This document shows positions 1-5,806 of a stretch of DNA of 14,191 nucleotides, piece by piece. The notes beneath the pieces were generated by a model. That model ran no database searches, had not been told where the DNA came from, and was given only the letters and a program-made list of their open reading frames with translations. The DNA is from Anaeromyxobacteraceae bacterium. Its GTDB lineage: Bacteria > Myxococcota > Myxococcia > Myxococcales > Anaeromyxobacteraceae. Each line of letters starts with the position of its first letter. Within the stretch, counting starts at the first letter, position 1. A program made the position numbers and the translations under genes. Location: contig DAIEMM010000465.1 in NCBI GenBank assembly GCA_027349605.1, forward strand, positions 1 to 14,191, written 5' to 3'.

Positions 1-974
1 AACCTCGCCAGGTAGGTGCCGGTCAAGGTGAAGCCGCCCCAGGTCAGCCAGCCGGATGCCAGGAGCCTGTTCGACGAGAGGTACGGCGCGCCCCCGAGGG
101 CGCTGTACGTGTAGGCGTACTCGGCGACGACGGCCCGGTCGGCGTGCCCCAGCTGCCACCCGACTGCGCCCGATCCAGACCCGATGTCGAATGCCGTCAA
201 CGTGAACTGCTGCTGGTAGGCACCCGAGACGCGCAGGTAGGGACCACTCTGCCCGGTCGGACGCCAGAGCCCACTCGCGCCGATCGACGCCGACCCGTCG
301 CTCGCCCCGCTCGTGACGTAACCGCTGGGCGCGAGCGTGAGGTTCGAGTTCCAGCCGACGTTGGCCGCGGCCGAGACCGTGAAGTGTCCACTCCGGCGGG
401 CGATGAGCGCCATGTCGGCCGCGACCGCACCGTACCCGGCATTCGCGACCAGGCCATCGAACAGGCGAGCCGCCGTCGACGAGTTCCCGTTCCGGAGCGC
501 GATGAGTCCGAGATAGAAGCGCGCCGAGTCCTGCACCGCCAGGTCGCTCTCGGCTCGTCGAAGGGCGGCTTCCGCCTCCTCGTCGTCGGCCAGCCGGTAC
601 AGGCAGACACCCTCGAGCAGCGCAGCAGCACCGTCGCCATGGACGGCCTGGGCCCGCTCGAACTCCACGACTGCCGCCCGCAGCTCGCCCCGGTCCATGA
701 GTTCGAGGCCCTTGCGGAACGGGTCGCCCCCGCCGCCCGTGGCTCTCGCGCAGAGTTCTCCGAGGGCCGAACGGGATGCCCCATCCGACGGGTCGAGCGC
801 GGCCGCCATCCGATAAGCGGCCGCTGCGGTCTCTCGCGCGCCTGCCGCCAGTTCCTCGTCCCCGACCTTCCTGTACGCGGCGGCCGTCGCCGGATCCGGC
901 CGTGGGGACGGCACGACGGGATCGCAGGGACCTGGAGGCGCCGCGACGAGGAGCGCGAGGAGCAGGGGCGTCAT
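1..974 (-). CDS. TPR-repeat plus outer-membrane beta-barrel protein, 3' end beyond window
   Basis: The frame is open from an ATG at 974 to the left edge (324 codons, no stop), so the C-terminus is missing. Residues 1-12 are a short hydrophobic leader. Residues about 30-195 are Ala/Glu/Leu-rich helical repeats of TPR type, for example the stretch at 97-135 with the GELRAAVVEFERAQ pattern and another around 128-175. From about residue 197 the sequence changes to alternating polar/hydrophobic strands rich in Gly, Ser, Tyr and Trp (FTVSAAANVGWNSNLTL and onward), typical of an outer-membrane barrel. The GWNSN turn resembles the first-strand motif of TPR-barrel proteins such as BcsC C-termini or DUF560 proteins. 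The start overlaps the upstream TPR gene by ATGA, implying translational coupling. As last visible gene of the copper operon, it may replace the PcoB/CopB outer-membrane protein; that role is inferred. Confidence 0.8.
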   Translation of the reverse strand, partial: MTPLLLALLVAAPPGPCDPVVPSPRPDPATAAAYRKVGDEELAAGARETAAAAYRMAAALDPSDGASRSALGELCARATGGGGDPFRKGLELMDRGELRAAVVEFERAQAVHGDGAAALLEGVCLYRLADDEEAEAALRRAESDLAVQDSARFYLGLIALRNGNSSTAARLFDGLVANAGYGAVAADMALIARRSGHFTVSAAANVGWNSNLTLAPSGYVTSGASDGSASIGASGLWRPTGQSGPYLRVSGAYQQQFTLTAFDIGSGSGAVGWQLGHADRAVVAEYAYTYSALGGAPYLSSNRLLASGWLTWGGFTLTGTYLAR

Positions 975-1549
975 CGAGGCGTGCCTGCCTCGCCCTCGGC
1001 CATCCGGTATCGGTCGCTCCTTCGCTTCGAGAGTCCGGAGGCTTCACGGCAGTAGGCACCGGCGAGGACGGTACGCTTCGCCTTCTTCTCGGCGTCACAC
1101 CGCGCCAGGTACCAGTCGATGCTGGCGTGGGACGGTTCAGTCGCGAGCGCGGCTGCGATGCTCGCCCGGACCTTCGCCGCCAGGCCCCCGATGCGCGGCC
1201 CGGCCCGATCACCCACCGAGGTCATGAGGCGATCCGCGCACAGGTAGAGGTGGGCCTCGTAGCAGGCGAGCCCCCGGTAGTAGTCGATGAGGGCATCCTC
1301 CCCGGGTCCGTCCGCGACCCCGAACGACTCAATCGCCTCCTCGGGCCTGCCGAGCTTCACGAGGGTGGTGCCCGCGTAGGTGGCCGCATCGGGAGCTCCG
1401 AGGGACTGTGCGACGCGGAACTCGACGAGGGCCACCTCAAAGCGCTCCTCCCGGAAGGCGTTCGCGCCCGCGAGCAGGTGCTCGTCGGCGCCGGGACCGC
1501 TTGCGGCGAGAACGGCTCCGATCAGGAGAGCGAGACCCGTGGCGTGCAC
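971..1549 (-). CDS. secreted TPR-repeat protein
   Basis: A 192-residue protein starting at GTG (1549) with a GGGAG ribosome-binding site about 7 nt upstream. Residues 1-20 form a signal peptide (LALLIGAVLAAS core). Residues about 22-80 make two TPR-like helical hairpins (ANAFREERFEVALVEF, then TTLVKLGRPEEAIESF), with a less regular third around 88-110. Four cysteines (96, 104, 151, 167) lie in the C-terminal half and could form periplasmic disulfides or bind metal. It starts 11 bp after the Met-rich gene and ends in an ATGA overlap with the TPR-barrel gene, so it is probably a periplasmic partner of that barrel. I know no specific family; the function is unknown beyond protein-protein scaffolding. 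Confidence is high that it is a gene, low for any exact role. Confidence 0.85.
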   Translation of the reverse strand: MHATGLALLIGAVLAASGPGADEHLLAGANAFREERFEVALVEFRVAQSLGAPDAATYAGTTLVKLGRPEEAIESFGVADGPGEDALIDYYRGLACYEAHLYLCADRLMTSVGDRAGPRIGGLAAKVRASIAAALATEPSHASIDWYLARCDAEKKAKRTVLAGAYCREASGLSKRRSDRYRMAEGEAGTPR

Positions 1550-1560
1550 GTGGTCGCTCC

Positions 1561-2106
1561 CTACCGGCCGCCCGTGGAGGGCTGCGTCGTTCCGGGGGTG
1601 GCCGTCGGTGCCGTCGCGGGGGTGTTCATCCCCCCGCCCCCCATGCCTCCTGGACCCATGCCTCCAGGGCCCATGCCTCCGCCGCCCGTGGACCCGCCGG
1701 GCATCATGCCCCCGCCGGGGTCCATGCCCTGGGAGCGCTGCATCATCGGCGCGTTCATCATGTCGCCTGTGGTCTGCATCATCGTGCCCGTCGCCCCGCC
1801 GTGGGCGGCGTGATTCGCCATCTCAGCGCGCACGGCGTCGGCATCGTGCATGCCGGACCCCATCGCCTTCTGGTGCGCGGCGTCGCTCCTCGCCTTCGCC
1901 GGTGGAACGCCCTGGGGCGTCGGTGCAGCGCCCCCGGGCTTCATCATGGGCATCACGGGAGGGCGCATCGGCATCGGCGCCTGCTTCATCATCGCTTCCC
2001 GCATCGCCTGACGGGCAGCCTCGCCCGCAGCCGGCCGGGGCTCGGTGGCACCTGCCGCGCTGGCGAGGAGGACGCCCGTCAAGAGTGCGATGCGGATCCG
2101 CTTCAT
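1561..2106 (-). CDS. secreted methionine-rich copper-operon protein
   Basis: A 181-residue protein with a signal peptide (KRIRIALLTGVLLASAAGA, cleavage near residue 20). I count 25 methionines, clustered as MPM/MMK (45-55), paired MM (109-110, 116-117, 121-122, 134-135) and a GPGGM repeat run (140-160), plus histidines at 78, 87, 99 and 102. Such Met clusters are known Cu(I)-binding features in periplasmic copper proteins like CopA, PcoB and CueO; direct binding here is inferred. A helix at 88-101 resembles one in the multicopper oxidase encoded just upstream. Its ATG (2106) overlaps the oxidase stop as ATGA, so the two are translationally coupled. The low-complexity C-terminus is probably disordered. 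No family assignment is possible by eye. Confidence 0.85.
   Translation of the reverse strand: MKRIRIALLTGVLLASAAGATEPRPAAGEAARQAMREAMMKQAPMPMRPPVMPMMKPGGAAPTPQGVPPAKARSDAAHQKAMGSGMHDADAVRAEMANHAAHGGATGTMMQTTGDMMNAPMMQRSQGMDPGGGMMPGGSTGGGGMGPGGMGPGGMGGGGMNTPATAPTATPGTTQPSTGGR
1640..1684. repeat. three tandem 15-bp units inside the Met-rich gene
   Basis: Three consecutive 15-bp units begin at 1640, 1655 and 1670, each starting cccatgcctcc on the plus strand and differing in the last four bases. On the minus strand they encode the GPGGM repeats of the Met-rich protein. The repeat number could vary by slippage. Confidence 0.75.
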
Positions 2107-4223
2107 GGCCGGATGTTCCAGATTCCCATCATCCCGATGTCCTCGTGCTCGACGATGTGGCAGTGGAACACGGTCCTGCCCGCGTGGTCGAGGACCGGCA
2201 CGAGGAGGGTGATGCTGCCCCCCTTCGGGACGATGACCGTGTCCTTGAGCGCGGGCGCACTCGCGTAGAAGGCCGCGTACGGTGCGAAGGCCGGGTCGGC
2301 CCCGCTCGCCGAGATGACCTGGGCGGAGTTCACGTGTTGATGCCAGGGGTGATCCATTCCCGTCTGGTTCACGATCTCCCACACCTCGTAGGTGCCGACC
2401 TTCGAGTCGTGCTGGTATGCGGTGACCGTTCCATCGGCGGCCTCTCCGAAGCTGACGCCGTTGATCGTGCCCCTGCCCATCATCATCCCCAGGACGAAGC
2501 GGGTGCGCGGGAGGGATGCCACGTCGACGCTGATTCGCTTCGCGGCTGGATTCACCTGGACCGGCAGGACGTCGGCCGCGACGCTTCCCTTGTCGTCGAC
2601 GGTCAGGAGGGTGTTCTGGGCCGACGGCGTGCTCCCGTACATGCTCATCCCGCCACCCATGCAGCCCATCATGCCGCCCCCCATGCAGCCGCCCATGCCG
2701 CCGTCCATCATCCCCATTCCACCCCGGTCGTAGGGGAGCGCGAGCAGCTTGAACCTACCCGGCGTCGAAGACGCCTGGACGAGGACGTCGACGCGCTCGG
2801 CCGGGGCGAGCAGGATCTCCGTCACGGGATAGGGCCTGTCGAGCAGCCCCCCATCCGTTCCGATCACCTGGAGTGAGTGCCCCTCGAGGCTGAGACGGTA
2901 GAAGCGGGCCGTGCTCGCGTTGTAGATGCGCCACCGCTGGACCTGCCCAGGCCGGATCGGGAGCACCGGGTTCACGTGGCCATTCACCATGACCAGGTCT
3001 CCCTGCTTGCCCGACACGTAGTCCATGATCGAGTCGTAGGGGGTCGGGGCTCCACCGGAGAGGGATAGGTCCTTCAACGTCAGGACGTGCGTCTCGTAGG
3101 CGGCGAGCGGGCTGCCGGCCTCGTCCGCGATGTCGATTGGACCGATCATGCCGCCCCAGATCTGCTCGGCGACCGCACCGTGCATGTGCGGGTGGTAGAG
3201 CCCCATCGACCCGGCCGGCTGAAGCGAGAGGTCGTGCTCGTAGTCGAGGCTGCCTCCTCCGGGTGCGACCGCGCGGAAGACGTCGTCACCGGCCACTCCG
3301 TTCGGATTCGTTCCGGGAGTCACGTGCAGCCCGTGAACGTGGAGGTTTGACTCGAAGCGCGATGCGCCCAGGAGGTTCGTCGCTCCGCTGGCGGGAAGGG
3401 AGTTCGTGAAGTGCAGGCGAACGACGTCGCCACGCCTCGCCTGGATCACGGGGGCGACGAAGGCGCCTCCGTAGGTGAGCACCGAGGCCGTCGTCCCTCC
3501 GAGCTCGCTGGTCCCGGCCTTCGCCTCGATGGAGACATCGAGGATGTTGCCGTTGCGCGTGGTCGCCGCCGGCGGAGGATCGGAGAACGCCGCGCCCGGG
3601 GGCGGATCCGAAACACCACCGGTCCCGGTGCTTCCGCTGCAACCTGGAGCGTGATGATCCCAGCTCATCATGCCGCCGCCGGGCATGGTCCATCCAGGGC
3701 CCATGGTGCCGCCCATTCCTCCTCCCGAGCCCATCATCCCGGAGCCGCCACCCATCGCCATGACCTCGGCGGAGCGCATGCGCATGTGATTTGCGGAGTC
3801 CTGCATCGTCGCGACGTGCTGGGCGATCTCCGCGCGGTTGGCCGTCATGTCGGGAGCCCCACAGGCAGCCGCCATGTGTCGGGCCAGTTCCATCGACATC
3901 GACGCAACGCTGCACTGGACGTCTCCGTGCCCGCTCCAGCCCATTGAGCCCAGGGAGGAGTCCATCTGGCCGGCCACCTGGTCCATCTGGGCCACCATGG
4001 GCTTCATCCGGTCGACATATTGCTGGGTCGCGGTCGTGCAATCTGGGACCGTGGCCAGGGCAGCCGCCCCGGCGCCGTAGGCAGTGACCGTGGCCAGCGC
4101 GCCCTGGGCTGCCTGATCGAGGGCGGTGGCCGTGGCGGTGGAGTTGATGCCACCTGAGTGCATGCCCGAACCGCCACAGGCGGCGAGCCCCAGCGCAAGA
4201 GCGACGACGAGAGCAGTTCTCAT
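2103..4223 (-). CDS. multicopper oxidase lipoprotein with extra N-terminal Met/His helical domain
   Basis: A 706-residue CueO/CopA/CotA-type oxidase, expected to oxidise Cu(I) in the periplasm. All four copper motifs are present: H295-V-H297-G, H344-P-H346, H625-P-W-H628-Q-H630, and H687-C688-H689-x3-H693-x4-M698. The type 1 ligands would be H625, C688, H693 and M698. A Met/Cys-rich loop at 503-528 parallels the CueO Met-rich insert. The leader (MRTALVVALALGLAAC) has a lipobox with Cys16 and no twin arginine. Residues about 30-157 form a predicted four-helix region with Met/His/Cys clusters not seen in ordinary members of the family, followed by a Gly/Met and Pro linker (158-222). The start at 4223 is supported by AAGGAG upstream and the lipobox. 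It follows the small Met/Pro protein by 14 bp and overlaps the Met-rich gene by ATGA. Confidence 0.95.
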   Translation of the reverse strand: MRTALVVALALGLAACGGSGMHSGGINSTATATALDQAAQGALATVTAYGAGAAALATVPDCTTATQQYVDRMKPMVAQMDQVAGQMDSSLGSMGWSGHGDVQCSVASMSMELARHMAAACGAPDMTANRAEIAQHVATMQDSANHMRMRSAEVMAMGGGSGMMGSGGGMGGTMGPGWTMPGGGMMSWDHHAPGCSGSTGTGGVSDPPPGAAFSDPPPAATTRNGNILDVSIEAKAGTSELGGTTASVLTYGGAFVAPVIQARRGDVVRLHFTNSLPASGATNLLGASRFESNLHVHGLHVTPGTNPNGVAGDDVFRAVAPGGGSLDYEHDLSLQPAGSMGLYHPHMHGAVAEQIWGGMIGPIDIADEAGSPLAAYETHVLTLKDLSLSGGAPTPYDSIMDYVSGKQGDLVMVNGHVNPVLPIRPGQVQRWRIYNASTARFYRLSLEGHSLQVIGTDGGLLDRPYPVTEILLAPAERVDVLVQASSTPGRFKLLALPYDRGGMGMMDGGMGGCMGGGMMGCMGGGMSMYGSTPSAQNTLLTVDDKGSVAADVLPVQVNPAAKRISVDVASLPRTRFVLGMMMGRGTINGVSFGEAADGTVTAYQHDSKVGTYEVWEIVNQTGMDHPWHQHVNSAQVISASGADPAFAPYAAFYASAPALKDTVIVPKGGSITLLVPVLDHAGRTVFHCHIVEHEDIGMMGIWNIRP

Positions 4224-4237
4224 GACCGTGGGCTCCT

Positions 4238-4546
4238 TCACATTCCCTGCGGGGCGGGGACGACCTGGAACACGAGACCCGTCGGCCCCTGGAACTGCTG
4301 GTACCATGTGGGCCCGGCGCGTAAGAACGCCACTCCGTTCACGGTCACCGAGATGAAGCCCGGAGGGAGCACCTCGACCGTCGTCCCGACCGTGGGCATC
4401 GGCATGGCGTGGCCCCCCATCGGCATCGCCATGGGCGCCGCCATCGGCATGGCCGTCGCCATCCCTCCGCAGGCGCTTGCATCGGTCGTTGCAAGGGCCA
4501 GCCCTGCAACGAGAAGCGCCCCGAGAATCGTCTTTCCTGCGTTCAT
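4238..4546 (-). CDS. small secreted Met/Pro-rich protein, DUF6515-like C-terminus
   Basis: A 102-residue protein, first gene of the leftward operon. ATG at 4546 is preceded by AAGGA at good spacing. Residues 1-25 are a signal peptide ending DASA, with Cys26 next. Residues 27-51 are a Met/Pro/Ala/Gly segment with repeated MPM motifs, plausible Cu(I) ligands. Residues 53-102 (from VGTTVEVLPPGFISVTVNG through the WYQQF and VVPAPQG motifs) resemble the short beta-rich repeat of DUF6515-type periplasmic proteins; this is from memory and unverified. It lies 14 bp from the oxidase gene, so co-expression is likely. A copper-chaperone or capping role is inference. Confidence 0.8.
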   Translation of the reverse strand: MNAGKTILGALLVAGLALATTDASACGGMATAMPMAAPMAMPMGGHAMPMPTVGTTVEVLPPGFISVTVNGVAFLRAGPTWYQQFQGPTGLVFQVVPAPQGM

Positions 4547-4568
4547 GAGTCCTTCCTTCTTCCGTGTG

Positions 4569-4583
4569 CGCGAGAGTCTCGCG
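4569..4583. promoter_or_regulatory. perfect 15-bp palindrome upstream of the oxidase operon
   Basis: CGCGAGA and TCTCGCG flank a single central G. The site begins 23 bp upstream of the ATG at 4546. It could be an operator or a hairpin in the leader RNA. No known regulator is matched. Confidence 0.5.
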
Positions 4584-4615
4584 ACCTCGCCGCTTCATGC
4601 GGCACCTCTCGGTTC

Positions 4616-4631
4616 AGCAAGACCGAGGCCG
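4616..4631 (-). promoter_or_regulatory. candidate -24/-12 (sigma-54) promoter for the leftward operon
   Basis: On the minus strand this reads CGGCCTCGGTCTTGCT, with GG and GC exactly 10 bp apart and an intact TTGCT -12 half. The -24 half is poor (about 8 of 12 consensus bases overall). A start near 4605 would leave a leader of about 60 nt. A sigma-70 promoter is an alternative. Confidence 0.35.
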
Positions 4632-4684
4632 AACGAGAACGCTTGCCGTTTCAGGGGGTTCCCGGCGCCTCCTTCGATCCATGC

Positions 4685-4720
4685 GTACCAGCCGGTACGA
4701 AGCACCGTACCGTCTGGTAC
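4685..4720. promoter_or_regulatory. tandem dyad pair A (GTACC-N4-GGTAC twice)
   Basis: Two perfect inverted repeats, GTACCAGCCGGTAC at 4685-4698 and GTACCGTCTGGTAC at 4707-4720, lie 22 bp apart, about two helical turns. Their centre is about 100 bp upstream of the predicted leftward start. This layout suits an upstream activator site or a cooperative repressor operator. The TACC-N4-GGTA core loosely recalls CsoR-family operators but lacks their longer G/C tracts. Confidence 0.7.
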
Positions 4721-4816
4721 ACCCCGGCATGGAGACGGAGGTCGTGTGAAGGCCAACCAGAGTACTCGGACGAACAGACCATCGGAGCCCTGCAGGAGAT
4801 GGACGCCGCCGCCACC

Positions 4817-4852
4817 TTACGAAACGGTACAGGTGAGCGAACCAGCTGGTAC
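4817..4852. promoter_or_regulatory. tandem dyad pair B (degenerate GTACC-N4-GGTAC twice)
   Basis: TTACGAAACGGTAC (4817-4830) and GAACCAGCTGGTAC (4839-4852) keep the GGTAC right arm and match the left arm at 3/5 and 4/5 positions. They are again exactly 22 bp apart, matching pair A. The pair lies about 165 bp upstream of the start predicted from the rightward sigma-54 promoter, a normal distance for an enhancer. Confidence 0.6.
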
Positions 4853-4870
4853 GCGAGGACGGCCCTGGAG

Positions 4871-4895
4871 CGAAGGGCTCACTGTGTGACCTTCG
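4871..4895. promoter_or_regulatory. interrupted inverted repeat
   Basis: Outer arms CGAAGG/CCTTCG and inner arms TCAC/GTGA surround a TGT centre, with a 2-nt GC asymmetry on the left. This gives ten potential pairs. It sits between dyad pair B and the rightward promoter. It could be another operator or a hairpin; no T-tract follows, so a classical terminator is unlikely. Confidence 0.4.
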
Positions 4896-4925
4896 GCATC
4901 ACTCTAGAGCCGTCGCCTTCTTCAT

Positions 4926-4957
4926 CCGGGGCTTAGATCCCCGGTGAACCGGCGGAT
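4926..4957. other. overlapping, mutually exclusive inverted repeats
   Basis: CCGGGG (4926-4931) pairs with CCCCGG (4939-4944). The CCGG of the latter can alternatively pair with CCGG at 4949-4952, extended by ATCC/GGAT. It lies upstream of the predicted rightward start, so it may matter as DNA rather than RNA. It may also be chance in GC-rich sequence. Confidence 0.3.
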
Positions 4958-4974
4958 CGCTCACCGACGCAGGA

Positions 4975-4990
4975 TGGCAGGCACCTTGCA
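4975..4990 (+). promoter_or_regulatory. sigma-54 (-24/-12) promoter for the beta-barrel gene
   Basis: TGGCAGGCACCTTGCA matches the consensus TGGCACG-N4-TTGCW at 11 of 12 positions, with GG-N10-GC spacing exact. Transcription would start near 5001, giving a leader of about 40 nt before the GTG at 5042. Such promoters need an ATP-dependent enhancer-binding protein, which is not encoded here. Confidence 0.7.
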
Positions 4991-5041
4991 TGATTTGCCA
5001 GGACCCGCACCCGAACTCCCGAACCGACGCAGGAGCCTACC

Positions 5042-5683
5042 GTGAACCGATTGGTCCTCATCCTCAGTGCGCTCGCAATCACCTCCGTCGCCCAAGCCCA
5101 GGGCGCCTCATCGCCCATTTCGGAACCATCGAAGCTGGTCCCGGTTGCAGGCGTGGATGCCACCGCGCACCGCCACCTCGGCTTTGCCCTGCGGCTCGAC
5201 GGCGGCATCGGCTACTCGTCTTCCACGGGCATGGCCACCTCGCTGGGCGGCGCCACCGGAGCCTTCGGAGTCGTCATCGGCGGCGCAGTCATGGAGAACC
5301 TGATCCTGGGCGCCGATTTCTGGGGAACCGGAATGTTCGGCTCGTCGCCGATGATGCAGAGCAACGGTACCGGATACGGACTCTGGGGCGCTGGCGTGAA
5401 CGTGACGTACTACCTCATGCCGGCGAACGTGTACTTTTCCGCCTCTCCGTCGGTGACGCTCGTCTCGTCCATGAGCCACTCCGGTTCGAACTACGCGATG
5501 AACCCGTCGAACGCCGGCTTCGGCCTGAAGGCTTCGGTCGGCAAGGAGTGGTGGGTGGGCGACCACTGGGGGATCGGGCTGGCGGCCCAGTTCTTCGGCT
5601 CGTGGAACAGCGCCCAGAACTCCCTGTCGGCCACTTGGTCCACTCTCGGGGGCGGCCTCGCGTTTTCGGCGACGTACAACTGA
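5042..5683 (+). CDS. small outer-membrane beta-barrel protein
   Basis: A 213-residue protein starting at GTG (5042), chosen because AGGAG lies 6 nt upstream and a signal peptide begins immediately (NRLVLILSALAITSVAQA, cleavage after residue 19). After a short polar segment (20-45), the protein is a series of amphipathic strands rich in Gly, Ser, Tyr and Trp, such as WGAGVNVTYYL and WGIGLAAQFFGSW, with short turns. This fits an eight- or ten-strand barrel of the OmpA/OmpW size class. It ends SATYN, so the usual terminal aromatic residue is two positions from the end. It is the first rightward gene behind the sigma-54-type promoter and 79 bp ahead of the radical SAM gene. Substrate and role are unknown; the copper context is by neighbourhood only. 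Confidence 0.85.
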   Translation: MNRLVLILSALAITSVAQAQGASSPISEPSKLVPVAGVDATAHRHLGFALRLDGGIGYSSSTGMATSLGGATGAFGVVIGGAVMENLILGADFWGTGMFGSSPMMQSNGTGYGLWGAGVNVTYYLMPANVYFSASPSVTLVSSMSHSGSNYAMNPSNAGFGLKASVGKEWWVGDHWGIGLAAQFFGSWNSAQNSLSATWSTLGGGLAFSATYN

Positions 5684-5701
5684 TCCCACCCTTGAGGCCC
5701 A

Positions 5702-5806
5702 CTACCTGGCCAGCGCGGCCACCGCGAGAACCACCACCACGCTCACGACCAGGATGAGCTAGATGCGCCTCACACGACGCATGGACTCCGAATCGCAGCA
5801 CTTCAT
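5702..5806 (-). pseudogene. Cys-Cys/single-TM small ORF with in-frame TAG
   Basis: A 35-codon reading frame (start ATG 5806, final TAG 5702) that aligns without gaps to the intact small ORF at 6984-7088. It begins MKCCDSESMRRVRRI, then has TAG at codon 16 (5759-5761) where the sister has CAG. It then continues with a hydrophobic stretch (LILVVSVVVVLAVAALAR) and stops at the same length. GGAGG lies 8 nt before the ATG. Differences between copies are concentrated at third positions and in conservative swaps (D/E, V/I/L, S/T), so both evolved as coding sequence on this strand. Either the copy died very recently, the amber codon is read through, or there is a base error. It overlaps the annotated 5' end of the radical SAM gene in antisense. 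Confidence 0.65.

Larger units (their letters stand above)
4547..5041. other. 495-bp divergent intergenic control region
   Basis: This lies between the leftward oxidase operon (ATG 4546) and the rightward outer-membrane protein gene (GTG 5042). I see no convincing coding sequence. It holds two tandem dyad pairs, two sigma-54-type promoter candidates facing opposite ways, and three other inverted repeats, listed separately. Confidence 0.8.

Noticed and set aside
1640..2702. Met-coding repeats as a CRISPR array
   Set aside because: Units are short, in frame, lack spacers and encode Met/Gly/Pro runs.
144..2876. Several overlapping plus-strand open frames across the oxidase operon
   Set aside because: Low-complexity Arg/Pro/His-rich mirror translations of real minus-strand genes with signal peptides.
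4224..4598. Upstream open extension of the oxidase frame
   Set aside because: It overlaps the small Met/Pro-rich gene in another frame; a lipoprotein signal and ribosome-binding site mark the start at 4223.
4564..4936. Short plus-strand open frames in the intergenic region
   Set aside because: There is no ribosome-binding site and no protein-like composition, and they cross the dyads and palindromes.
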